Shown here one piece after another: positions 25,801 through 33,400 of a stretch of DNA of 45,007 nt (positions within the stretch are counted from its first letter, which is position 1; the number at the start of each line of letters is the position of its first letter). Source of the stretch: M2408 sp046303515 (GTDB lineage: Bacteria > Bacteroidota > Bacteroidia > Flavobacteriales_D > Crocinitomicaceae); assembly GCA_046303515.1 (NCBI GenBank), contig JBKCGI010000147.1:1-45007 (forward strand), given 5' to 3'. A program made the position numbers and the translations under genes. The notes under the pieces were generated by a model. That model did not search any database and had not been told where the DNA came from. It was given only the letters and a program-made list of their open reading frames with translations.

Positions 25801-25974
25801 AATACCACAATTGAAAGAATACAAATTTTCAATGCAGAGGGCAAACTTATTTTCGAACAAAAACCAAATCAAAACACAATAGAAATCGATGCTCAAAAAT
25901 GGAGTGATGGTGTTTATTGGATAGAGATTGAAACGGAGAGAGGTATAGTGCATGAGAAAATAATTAAACAATAA
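19840..25974 (+). CDS. Giant T9SS cargo protein: SBBP propellers, EYFF repeats, 51-residue repeats
   Basis: 2044 residues. Signal peptide about 1-21 (...SFGILKA-QQ). Residues about 25-538 and 539-1035 are two copies of the same half-kilo-residue module of SBBP beta-propeller repeats ('GN.Y..G.F...', 'VVKYD..G...WA') each ending in an 'AE/QLSD..G.F..P.EIG' segment. Residues about 1064-1287 hold three copies of an approximately 77-residue 'EYFF(D/N)(T/S)D.GVGNG...WSLYEGR' repeat. An Ig-like segment follows (1288-1374), then ten copies of a 51-residue repeat (about 1378-1882, 'NNPQTIC...GTY...NGCDS.VTT.LTV') with two Cys each, and a type A sorting domain at about 1962-2044 ('ISIFPNPTKSNFEI', 'GVYWIEIETERG'). 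It is expected on the cell surface, in adhesion or matrix building, by analogy. It is the second gene of the unit after the beta-helix protein gene. Confidence 0.92.
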   Translation: MKKNKILALFLAFLSFGILKAQQNDPPNWTWAKLADGTVTNHVTDTIGNTYLVGNHSADITFGSTTLTGTGLFVVKYDSSGVVLWARQALVGASTAKSITIDPSGNYYICGSFNSAVTIGGLTRTSSGVSDAFVAKFNAAGAVQFAQQAGGTSSDIFNDVSLTDDGNVIAAGNLKNASSIDQIHVFKYNSIGTLVWEKVVSSYNNGGGNGLHAVDNDQFGNTYITGSKRNQSSQIVFFIQKLDPEGNSVWDRLLNASGVYYPSKISLVSDNTGNTYVSGTYTSSVTFESSTISSSGLYDAFLVKYDGAGKVVWVKSAGGVDNDYGDDVVIDKLGNAYLTGRFQQNALFSSIPISNLNSGLSDVYVAKYSALGEILWVQTAGDFGADAGVSISLDKANNCFVNGTFTSTITIDGTTLNSATSNAFFAKIGSNVEDTLAIFTNALNTLTYTAGSAIDISFITTGNFNSNTVFTAELSDASGGFFYPTEIGTGLVSPINAVIPPSAVISSNYRVRIVSSNPDILGNDNGSDISINNGSQQVTPDWDWANKLDGKVSNVVTDTTGASYVLGNYTSNVTFGSTTLTGSGSYVVKYDATGSLIWARSVATGSTTGNDVTIDASGNYYVTGSFSATGNFGGFSLTSAGFTDLFVVKYNDAGIAQWAQKSGGTNFDVSNGISVDLNGNVFIVGNVKNASSFDEVNVLKYNSTGILQWTKVVSTVNSGIYNDGRAISHDRFGNSYITGSMRNSGGSPTLFIAKLDPTSTLVWNRQTVMSFYAQTVDLKTDKNGNSFITSSFYNSVTFGSTNLSSTNSTSYDMFLVKYDAAGQVVWAKSAGGYDNDYGDGIDLDPTGNCYVTGRFQHSAYYGGINISNFNSGVADVFVAKYDNSGNALWVKQAGETGAESASKIGVDKFGNSFVSGLFTNSINFDGNQLSGAINSSYLAKIGSTYQTSIGKASIIAGLKICSGNVFKIQYPVSGVFGTNNVFTAQLSDENGSFASPIEIGNLTSDINNTIYAIIPDVAMGTNYRIRVVSSDIALVGLDNGYDLSINMTNCDSVSAPVEVARLVGFEYFFDTDNGVGTYVEIPVASNDSISMTHSISVAGLSTGFHNLFIRFKDSLNVWSLYEGRVIYVQPVVMQTQKSRLVKGEYFFDTDPGVGNGTALASFSPADSISLIRQISVSGLSSGFHNLFIRTKDSLNIWSLYEGRVIYVQPTITVSEPSRIVAAEYFFNSDPGVGNGFALASFSPADSVDITRQISASGLANGFNNLFIRTKDSLGIWSLYEGRKFFICADVLATPVLTGNTSICENSTINYTGSTVTNATSYLWTGPSGFTQTGQTLTRANANPSMNGIYTFYAIRSGGTKCDTSFASVTITVNPIFTTNNPQTICESESYTINGNSYAVSGTYRDTLSSINGCDSIIVTQLTVIPTIHADNFQNLCGSATYNFNGNTYSTNGTYIDTVQTINGCDSIVTTYLNIFPEFSVNNPQTICTGGSYAINGNTYTLAGTYVDVLQTINGCDSTVTTILSVVSSFNVNNPQTICDGGSYSVGTNTYVSAGTYVDHLLSLQGCDSVVTTILAVNPTYNVVNLQSICEGGSYSINGNTYTVSGTYVDNFQTINGCDSIVTTELTVNPIYNVTNPQAICQGSSYTIGSSTYTSSGTYVNTLQSMNGCDSVVTTILTVNPIYNVNNPQTICQGSSYSIGTSTYTASGTYVNTLQSINGCDSIVTTILTVNPIYNVNNPQTICQGSSYSIGTSTYTAAGTYVNTLQSVNGCDSIVTTVLTVNPIYNVNNPQTVCFGDSYTINGNTYTTSGTYTDVFQTINGCDSTVVTSLTIRANILVNNPQTICAGSSYSIGGSTYTTAGTYQNILTSINGCDSTVTTILTVSNPTLNTNVSISADNHTLSSLENNATYQWVDCANNFVFIGGATNQDFTPAANGNYAVILTSLTCNVADTSNCFTVSNVGVENLSVQTGISIFPNPTKSNFEIKANNTTIERIQIFNAEGKLIFEQKPNQNTIEIDAQKWSDGVYWIEIETERGIVHEKIIKQ
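23974..25503 (+). repeat. Ten tandem 153-bp (51-residue) units inside the giant T9SS gene
   Basis: Units begin at codons for NNPQTIC or its variants; spacing measured between two adjacent units (24892 and 25045) is exactly 153 bp. Units 6-8 are nearly identical, outer units more diverged. Boundaries of the array are approximate. Confidence 0.8.
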
Positions 25975-25998
25975 ATTTTAATTTTCACTTAGTATAAG

Positions 25999-26020
25999 AG
26001 CCTCTTCGGAGGCTTTTTTT
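25999..26020 (+). terminator. UUCG-loop terminator after the giant T9SS gene
   Basis: AGCCTC-TTCG-GAGGCT followed by TTTTTT. The loop closed by C-G is the extra-stable cUUCGg tetraloop, giving a strong intrinsic terminator 25 bp after the stop. Confidence 0.92.
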
Positions 26021-26131
26021 ATGCTCTTTAAATTTATTTTTCATTTTTCATGAACCTTTTTTTACCTTCTGAGTATTCCTTTTAAACAATGAAAATCCTG
26101 CGCAGCGAAATTCAGCTAAAAAATAGATAAG

Positions 26132-28036
26132 ATGAAAAAAGTGATTGTAATTTTGAGTTTAATGTATGTAAGTTTAAACTTTGCACAAAAGTTAGAAACT
26201 GTTCATAGTTTTGCCAGAGAGATTCGAGATGTAAATTGGTATCAAACGCAACAAAAATTATGGAAGGAGGAAGTTGATAAAGATAAAAAAAACGGAGAAG
26301 CTTGGCTGAATTACTTTAGAGCATCAAGAGCTTTATCGTATTTTGGAGATGGAGATCCTGTAAAATCAGAAGAAATAAAAAAGAAATATACAGATTTATG
26401 TCAAAGCATTGTTGATGAAGCTTATAAGTTGATACCAAATTCCTTTGAAGCGAATTTTATGCGTTCTATACATATGAGGGGGGAAGGAAAGGAGTTTTTG
26501 TTAAAAGCAAATGAAATAAATCCAAATGACCCAAGGATTTTTGATGGAATGATGATTCATTACGAGACTTTACAGCAAGAAAATGATTTTGCAAATTATT
26601 GTCGCAAGATGTTTCAGTACAACGTTTTGCCAGCTAGTATTTTGAATTGGGGTTACAATATTCTTTCTGAATTAGATGAAAATGCAGTCCTTTTTACAGC
26701 AGGTGACAACGATACCTATGCGTGTTGGATTGTACAACAAACAAAAAATTTTAGAAAAGATGTACAAATCATCAATACCTCTTTAATTTTAGAAGATGAT
26801 TACAGAAATAGAGTTTTCAAAAAACTAAATATTCCCGCACTAAATATTTCAATCAAAAATTCGAAAGAAAGTGAATTTGATAAAAATGTTTCTTTAATCT
26901 TCAAACATTTAATTGACAATCATAAAGTTGTTTACTCTGCAGGAACAAGCGTTCATTCTTTTCAAAAAGAATATGAAAATGAATTGTTTTTAACAGGTTT
27001 AGCCTATAAATTTAGTAAGGATGAAATAGAAAATACTGCAATCATTCGAAGAAATTTTGAGAAAAGATATTTGTTGGATTACTTGAGTCAAAGTTTTTCG
27101 TTTAATATTGGAGACAAAATTTCTGATGAATTTAATTCCACCTATTTGCCGGCAATGTTAAAATTGTATAAAAGTTATAAAGAAAGTGAAGAAATTTCGA
27201 AAATGAAGGAATTAGAAAATTTAATTTTGATGATTAGCGAAAAATCAGGTCAGAAAGAGGAAGTTTCAGAAGTGTTAAAGGGATTAAATAATTCAGATGT
27301 GTTTTTTACGGAGTCACTGAATGTTAAAGAATTAGAGCAAAAAATGCTTCCATTGAAAGGAAAATTGTATTTAGGTAAATTTGAACTCACAAATGCGGAG
27401 TATAGATTATTTTTAGATAATTTGAAACGATCTCAAAATGATAAATTATTTCAAATTGCATTGTATGATTCAACTGCATGGAATAAAAAATTCACAGACT
27501 CAAATTCACATTTGGAACCAATGATAAATATATATAACTGGCATCCTGCTTATGATAATTATCCAATTGTAAATTTAAGTTATGAGGGTGCTAAAGCTTA
27601 TTGTGATTGGTTAACCGTACAATACAATTTACAACGTAAAAGAAAGTATACTAAAGTGATATTTAGACTTCCAACGGAAAAAGAATGGCTTTATGGAGCA
27701 GGTTCAGGAAATGAAAATGCAAAAACTTGTTTTCCGAATGACGATCCTCGATGTCCTGAAAAAAAATGTTATCTTGCAAATTATAAACCTGCAGAGGACA
27801 ATTATTTTCTAGATGGTGGATTTCATCAAGTTCGAGCGGAGAGCTATAAACCTAATAAAATGGGATTTTATAATATGTTTGGAAATGTTTCTGAAATGAT
27901 TGATAAAAATGGAGTTGCAAAAGGTGGTTCCTGGTACAATTCGTTTGAAGAATGTGATTTTCAAAAAAACATTTCTTACAATCAAGCTGATTGCGGAGTA
28001 GGGGTAAGGATAGTTATGGAAATAATTGAAGAATAA
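26132..28036 (+). CDS. Secreted FGE-sulfatase-fold protein fused to a TPR/DUF2723-tail-like region
   Basis: 634 residues with a signal peptide (about 1-18, ...VSLNFA-QK). Residues about 35-180 look helical and TPR-like. Residues 187-220 ('VLFTAGDNDTYACWIVQQ', 'RKDVQIINTSL') closely recall the soluble tail of DUF2723/GT117 proteins (typically 'LFTNGDNDTFPLWY.Q...RTDVR..NLS.L'). Residues about 410-634 are a formylglycine-generating-enzyme (FGE/SUMF1) fold: 'LYLGKFELTNAEYRLFL', 'YPIVNLSYEGAKAYCDWLT', 'FRLPTEKEWLYGAGSG', 'GFYNMFGNVSEM', 'AKGGSWYN'. The catalytic Cys expected shortly after GGS(Y/W) is absent (GGSWYN), so it is probably non-enzymatic, like the T9SS lipoproteins GldJ/GldK. It ends 12 bp before an ECF sigma gene. 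No lipobox is present. Confidence 0.8.
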   Translation: MKKVIVILSLMYVSLNFAQKLETVHSFAREIRDVNWYQTQQKLWKEEVDKDKKNGEAWLNYFRASRALSYFGDGDPVKSEEIKKKYTDLCQSIVDEAYKLIPNSFEANFMRSIHMRGEGKEFLLKANEINPNDPRIFDGMMIHYETLQQENDFANYCRKMFQYNVLPASILNWGYNILSELDENAVLFTAGDNDTYACWIVQQTKNFRKDVQIINTSLILEDDYRNRVFKKLNIPALNISIKNSKESEFDKNVSLIFKHLIDNHKVVYSAGTSVHSFQKEYENELFLTGLAYKFSKDEIENTAIIRRNFEKRYLLDYLSQSFSFNIGDKISDEFNSTYLPAMLKLYKSYKESEEISKMKELENLILMISEKSGQKEEVSEVLKGLNNSDVFFTESLNVKELEQKMLPLKGKLYLGKFELTNAEYRLFLDNLKRSQNDKLFQIALYDSTAWNKKFTDSNSHLEPMINIYNWHPAYDNYPIVNLSYEGAKAYCDWLTVQYNLQRKRKYTKVIFRLPTEKEWLYGAGSGNENAKTCFPNDDPRCPEKKCYLANYKPAEDNYFLDGGFHQVRAESYKPNKMGFYNMFGNVSEMIDKNGVAKGGSWYNSFEECDFQKNISYNQADCGVGVRIVMEIIEE

Positions 28037-28048
28037 TTACTCCGAGAT

Positions 28049-28648
28049 TTGAAAATTTTCAAACAACATATCAGTAAATTATCCGATGAAGAATTGATGG
28101 TTCAAATTCAGAGCCATCAATCTCATCTGGCCTTAACCGAATTACATAAAAGATATAGCCAAAAATTATTGGGGTTTTTCTTTAAAATGTTGAATAAAAA
28201 TGAAGAAAAGGCGCAAGATTTTGTACAAGATATTTTTTTAAAAATTCTTGAAAAAAATCATTTATTTGATACAGATAAAAAATTCTACACTTGGATTTTC
28301 ACCATTGCAAATAATATGTGTAAAACGGAATTTAGAAGTCCGTATAAAACAAAAATTTCTGATCATGATTTCGAACTGAAAAATGAAGCAACTTTCAGCG
28401 ATAATTTAGCCGAAAAAGATCGATTCAAACTTCTTCTTGAAAAAAGTATTTTAGCTTTGGACGAAAATCAAAAAAATACTTTTGTTTTAAGATACATGGA
28501 ACAATTATCCTTGCAGGAAATTGCTGAAATAACAGGAACAACTTTGGGTACAGTTAAATCAAGATTATTTTATGCGACTCAGAAAATGGCGAAGGAATTA
28601 AAGGAATACAATCCAAAAAATGAAAGTAATTTATTTAAACTAATTTGA
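28049..28648 (+). CDS. ECF-type RNA polymerase sigma factor
   Basis: 199 residues from a TTG start at 28049; the next in-frame ATG would cut into region 2 ('LSDEELMVQIQSHQ'), so TTG is preferred. Region 2 spans about 15-85 ('ALTELHKRYSQKLLGFFFKML', 'AQDFVQDIFLKILEKNHLFDTDKKFYTWIFTIANNMCK'). Region 4 spans about 125-180 ('ALDENQKNTFVLRYMEQLSLQEIAEITGTTLGTVKSRLFYATQKMAKEL'). It starts 12 bp after the FGE-fold gene and is followed after one base by an anti-sigma-like gene, forming a three-gene unit. The sigma factor probably answers an envelope signal, with the secreted FGE-fold protein as a candidate sensor or target. Confidence 0.92.
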   Translation: MKIFKQHISKLSDEELMVQIQSHQSHLALTELHKRYSQKLLGFFFKMLNKNEEKAQDFVQDIFLKILEKNHLFDTDKKFYTWIFTIANNMCKTEFRSPYKTKISDHDFELKNEATFSDNLAEKDRFKLLLEKSILALDENQKNTFVLRYMEQLSLQEIAEITGTTLGTVKSRLFYATQKMAKELKEYNPKNESNLFKLI

Positions 28649-28649
28649 T

Positions 28650-29258
28650 ATGGAAAAGGAACTAAATCACAACGAAACAAGACTTTTTGATTTAATCGAA
28701 AGTTATGCCTTTTCAGATTTAAATGCTGAAGATAAACATTTTGTATTGGAGCAAATGACGCAAGAGGAATACGAATTTCAACGTCAAATTACTCTTGAAT
28801 CGGCAGAACTCATGGAAGTGCAAGTTCGTCCAAAACCATTGTTGGTGCCGATTTCAAATAAATCTGCAAATGGAAAAGTTATTCCAATGTATCAAGCTTT
28901 AATCGCTGTTGCGTCTGTTATTGTTGTTTTCTTGATTTTATGGCCAAAAAATGAAGTAATTGATAAAGCTGCAATTCAACTTTCAGAAAACGATACCATA
29001 GTTCAAACGAAAATCATTCACGATACCTTTGTGAAATATGTACCTAAGATTAAATACATCACAAATGATTCTCCTGAAACCAAAATTGAATATGTGACGA
29101 TTTATAAATCGAAAACGGAGGAAGAACCTAAATTATTGGAGGTAGCCCAGAGTTTAAATTTACCGCAAATCACCAAAGAAACAATTCAAAACAGAGGGAA
29201 TTCCTTAAAAGAAGATCAAAGTTCGAAATTGATTAAACCTATCATAATTGCAAATTAA
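28650..29258 (+). CDS. Probable anti-sigma factor, single-pass membrane protein
   Basis: 202 residues. About 1-79 form a cytoplasmic helical region ('ETRLFDLIESYAFSDLNAEDKHFVLEQMTQEEYEFQRQI'), followed by one transmembrane helix, about 80-98 (MYQALIAVASVIVVFLILWP), and a periplasmic tail rich in Lys/Thr/Ile with no recognisable domain. It follows the ECF gene with a single base between TGA and ATG, the standard position of an anti-sigma factor. There is no HxxxCxxC zinc motif. No sequence match to a named anti-sigma family is claimed; position and topology are the basis. Confidence 0.72.
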   Translation: MEKELNHNETRLFDLIESYAFSDLNAEDKHFVLEQMTQEEYEFQRQITLESAELMEVQVRPKPLLVPISNKSANGKVIPMYQALIAVASVIVVFLILWPKNEVIDKAAIQLSENDTIVQTKIIHDTFVKYVPKIKYITNDSPETKIEYVTIYKSKTEEEPKLLEVAQSLNLPQITKETIQNRGNSLKEDQSSKLIKPIIIAN

Positions 29259-29264
29259 TTGCAG

Positions 29265-29768
29265 TTATTCACTTAAAATTCCATCAAATTCAGGACTGTT
29301 TTTTTCTGCCTCAGCTTTTGTTTTACGAATGGTTCCATTCTTATGATTTGGAGGAGTATAAATGGTATATAATTTAAGTAAATCTGTTTTACTTTCATTT
29401 ATAATATTGTGTTTTGCTCCTGCTGGTACTACAATTACATCACCACTTTTTAGGAAATATTCATTTTGATTGATAATACATTTGCCAGAACCACTTTCAA
29501 TTCTAAAAAAATGATCGATATGTAAATGAACTTCCATTCCGATTTCTTCTTGTGCTTGCAAAGTCATTAAAACCAATTGTAAATGTTTACTGGTATAAAT
29601 TACCTTTCTGAAATTTTCATTGGAAGAGGTTTCTACTTCAATATTTGTTTTGAAGCCTTTCAAATTTTCGCTACTTGTCTGATTATTTTCTGTCATTTTG
29701 TTTATTTTTGTATCACATGAAATTGCCACAATTGCAATTAAACATAAAAGGTGAATTTGTTTTTTCAT
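29265..29768 (-). CDS. Cupin-domain lipoprotein
   Basis: 167 residues. The N-terminus is a lipoprotein signal (MKKQIHLLCLIAIVAISC, Cys18), then a short linker, then a single cupin_2 domain at about 50-150: 'GMEVHLHIDHFFRIESGSGKCII' carries the HxH metal-ligand pattern of cupin motif 1, and 'LKSGDVIVVPAGAKHNIIN' carries the His of motif 2. A conserved 'LKLYTIYTPPNHKNGT' follows. Homologs I know of are cytoplasmic and begin near the internal MTENNQ (residue 25). Here the longer start is favoured because it gives a full lipobox and lies 17 bp after the upstream gene. The reaction is unknown; cupins bind metals and small ligands. It converges on the anti-sigma gene. Confidence 0.82.
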   Translation of the reverse strand: MKKQIHLLCLIAIVAISCDTKINKMTENNQTSSENLKGFKTNIEVETSSNENFRKVIYTSKHLQLVLMTLQAQEEIGMEVHLHIDHFFRIESGSGKCIINQNEYFLKSGDVIVVPAGAKHNIINESKTDLLKLYTIYTPPNHKNGTIRKTKAEAEKNSPEFDGILSE

Positions 29769-29785
29769 ATTTATCTGGATTAAAG

Positions 29786-30265
29786 CTAATCTTCATCAAA
29801 ATCTGTATTTTGAATCTCTGAGTTATTTTGTTTTAATTCATGATGACGAATTTGACCACCTAAAAACCCAGTTCTAGAAATTTGAAAAAAGCAAATGAAA
29901 GCCAGTGTCAGGGTGAAAATGGATATTTTTTTAATTTGACTTGATTTTTTTATGCTGAAAAATAAACCAACTAAAGCCGAAAGTCCAAGTAGGATTAAAA
30001 GCAATAGTGAAATATAGGCAGACTCCTCATGTGCTCCAATTGCATTTTCAGATACCCCTGGAATATTTTCAGCAAGTTCCTCTGCTGCCTCTCCAGTTAG
30101 ATAGGACAATATTGCACCAATACCCGAAATGGTTAAAAGGATAAACGCAGCAATTTTGGTGTGCGTACTTCTAGAATACAAGGCATAAGCCAAAACTATT
30201 CCTCCCAAAATTGATCCAAAGATTGGAAGATGTGTAATTAAAAGATGAAAATGTGCCTGTGTCAT
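29786..30265 (-). CDS. Four-TM membrane protein, DUF2231-like
   Basis: 159 residues with four predicted membrane helices (about 10-30, 37-57, 83-103 and 112-130). The N-terminal 'AHFHLLITHLPIFGSILGG' (His5, His7, His12) and the loop His79 (GAHEESAY) resemble DUF2231-type membrane proteins, in which conserved His residues are suspected to bind heme or metal; that is not established here. The tail is charged ('RHHELKQNNSE', 'DFDED'). It is the first gene of a two-gene unit with the cupin lipoprotein, 17 bp apart. Confidence 0.7.
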   Translation of the reverse strand: MTQAHFHLLITHLPIFGSILGGIVLAYALYSRSTHTKIAAFILLTISGIGAILSYLTGEAAEELAENIPGVSENAIGAHEESAYISLLLLILLGLSALVGLFFSIKKSSQIKKISIFTLTLAFICFFQISRTGFLGGQIRHHELKQNNSEIQNTDFDED

Positions 30266-30303
30266 AATGCTTTGGATTTAATTAATAACTAAAACTTAGT
30301 GCA

Positions 30304-30311
30304 CAAACTTA
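30304..30311 (-). promoter_or_regulatory. -7 box (TAAGTTTG) for the DUF2231-like/cupin unit
   Basis: Exact TAnnTTTG match on the minus strand, 38 bp before the ATG at 30265. No clear -33 element. Confidence 0.4.
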
Positions 30312-30363
30312 ACTAGACCAAGACCATTTTATTTTACATCATAAATGAATTTTATTGCAAAAA

Positions 30364-30406
30364 AAAAGCTGTCCTCCCTATATTTTTTTGGGACTGGACA
30401 GCTTTT
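30364..30406 (-). terminator. Terminator of the 2813-residue protein gene
   Basis: Stem AAAAGCTGTCC at 30364-30374 with complement at 30396-30406, plus an inner TCCC/GGGA pairing (30375-30378/30390-30393). On the minus strand it ends in a T-run, 8 bp after the stop. The outer stem is the same as that of the terminator at 38968-39009. Confidence 0.85.
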
Positions 30407-30414
30407 AAGTGGTG

Positions 30415-33400
30415 TTAATTTTTTATAATCTTAATTTTTTGGTTTTCGATTTCAAGGTAATATATTCCATCAGAGTAAAAACTTAAGTCAATTGACTCAA
30501 TTTCATTTTTGAGAATAATCGTTTCTACCTTTTTACCTGTAAAATCATAAATAATTAAAAGTTGATTTTGACAATTTTTTTGCTCAATAAAAATTGTTCC
30601 GCTTGTTGGATTTGGATATACATTTATACTTTTAAGGGTGTTTATGTTAGAAATTCCATTTTCTGAGCAATTTAAAACTTCAATTGAACCCATATCTTCA
30701 TTTGTACATCCATTTATATCTGTAAAAGTATAGGTGATGTCAAATATTCCTGCCCCAACTGAAGGGTCAAAGAAATTATTGTTTACTCCTTGGCCTGAAT
30801 AAATCCCTCCGGCAGGTGTCCCTGAATTTAATTCCAATAAACTCATGGTATCACAAATATTCGCAAAATCATTTAATATTACTTGAGGTAATGGATTTAC
30901 CACAACTGTTTCCGTTGATGATGTTGCAGAACAACCATTTCCATCCGTAATTTGAACGAAATATGAACCAGAAATCATTACACTTAAATCTTGATTTGTA
31001 GAACCATCACTCCATAAGTAAGAATTTGCAGGAGAAGCACTTAAAGTTACTGAAGACCCTTCACAGAAAGTTGTACCTCCTGAAGTTGAAATATAAGAAA
31101 TTGGTAATAGATTCACTACAACAGTTTCAGATGCTGATGTTGCAGAACAACCATTTGCATCCGTAATTTGCACAAAATATGAACCAGAACTTATTACATT
31201 TAAATCTTGATTTGTAGAACCATCACTCCACAAGTAAGAATTTGCTGGAGAAGCACTTAAAGTTACTGAAGCCCCTTCACAAAAAGTTGCACTACCTGAA
31301 GTTGAAATAGAAGCAATTGGTAATGGATTTACCACAACTGTTTCCGTAGATGATATTGCAGAACAACCATTTCCATCCGTAATTTGCACAAAATATGAAC
31401 CAGAACTTATCACATTTAAATCTTGATTTGTAGAACCATCACTCCACAAGTAAGAATTTGCTGGAGAAGCACTTAAAGTTACTGAAGACCCTTCACAAAA
31501 AGTTGTACTACCTGAAGTTGAAATAGAAGCAATTGGTAATGGATTTACCACAACTGTTTCCGTTGATGATGTTGCAGAACAACCATTTGCATCCGTAATT
31601 TGAACGAAATATGAACCAGAACTTATCACATTTAAATCTTGATTTGTAGAACCATCACTCCACAAGTAAGAATTTGCAGGAGAAGCACTTAAAGTTACTG
31701 AAGACCCTTCACAAAAAGTTGTACTACCTGAAGCTGAAATAGAAGCAATTGGTAATGGATTCACTACAACAGTTTCAGTTGCTGATGTTGCAGTACAACC
31801 GTTTGCATCCGTAATTTGCACAAAATATGAACCCGAACTTATTACATTTAAATCTTGATTTGTAGAACCATCACTCCACAAGTAAGAATTTGAAGGAGAA
31901 GCACTTAAAGTTACTGAGGATCCTTCACAAAAAGTTGTACTTCCTGAAGTTGATATGGATACTATCGGAGCAATTACTGTTATTGTATCATTTTCTGAAC
32001 GAGATTTGCAACCGTTTCCATCGGTTATTTCGACATAATAAATTCCAGATGCTGAAACCCATAAATCTTGATTTGTTGATCCGTCATTCCACAGATATGA
32101 ATTTGCTCCTGTAGCGTAAAGTGCTATTGAACTACCATTACAAATTGTATCTGCACCGCTATTGGTTATTTCAACAAATGGTAAATTGTTTGCTAACACA
32201 ATTTGTTCATCAGAAGTAGATGTACATTGATTTATATCCGTAATTTGTACCGAATAATTTCCGGATTGATAAATGTTAATCGATTGTGTAGTTTCACCAT
32301 TATTCCAAAGGTACATAAAACCAGGGTCAGCATTTAATATCACAGAATCTCCCACACAGAAAGTAAGATTTCCTGAAGTTTGGATAGAATTTGATGGAAG
32401 TGGGTTTACAGTGATATCAATAGTATTTGAAGTCGCTTGACATCCGTTTGCATCCGTAAGAAACGCAGAATAAGAACCTGAATTTTGAATCAGTACTTCT
32501 TGTGAATTTAAGCCATTATTCCAAGTGTAAGAGGAAGCTGAATTTGCCGTCAAAGTAACCGAAGAACCGTGACAAAAGGTAGTATTTCCAAGTGCTTGAA
32601 TTGTAGCGACAAAAAGTGGGGGTTCAATTATTTCAATTGAGCCTGATATTGAATTGCTTGCTCCATCGCTTATCGTATAAGTATATGTACCTGCTGGTAA
32701 ATTTGAAATATCAGCTGTGTTTGCTCCATTACTCCAAGAAATAGAGTAGGGAAGTTGACCACCTTCAACGTGCAAGCTAATTTGACCATTATTTGAACCA
32801 AAGCAACTAATTTGATGAACAATAGGAGTTGCCATGAAACAAGAAATGAAGTTCCAGCCGTCATTGTTGCCGTTGTCGATACTGTTTTCTCCAGCGTTAA
32901 AAGTTGCTCCACCAATAGCATTGATATCTCTTAGATTTAGATAATTACTACAAATAATGCCACTTGGAACAGAAATATATGCTGAATCACCTGGATTAGT
33001 TGAATTTATTGTGATTGGTAATCCTGCAATTCCGCGAGCTAGAAATGTATTTACAAAACTAGTGTCAAATTGACTTAGCGTATAATTCCTTTCCTCTGAT
33101 AAAAGAAGAGTGTCAAAGTAATTACTTCCATAAATTGAACCATTGCTAAAAAAGCTAAGGTTGCTGATATTATTACCTCCAGATGAAATATTTCCATGGC
33201 CATAAAAGAGAACTTTATTAAAATTATTTTTACCTCCTACATGTCCCGTGGAAACAGTGTTTTGAAAGATTACTTTATTGTAATTTAGATTTAAGCTTGA
33301 AAAGTAAATATTTCCTAAACCTGAAAATTTGATCGAAGAATTACCTGGTAATAAATTCATGAATGGAATATTTAGATTCCAATTTGCATTATCACCTGTA

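Noticed and set aside
26132..28036. Active formylglycine-generating enzyme (sulfatase maturation)
   Set aside because: The catalytic Cys after GGS(Y/W) is missing and no sulfatase gene is nearby.
30899..31978. CRISPR-like array
   Set aside because: The regularly spaced repeats are 216 bp, in frame and encode Ig-like domains; there are no short repeats with unique spacers and no cas genes.
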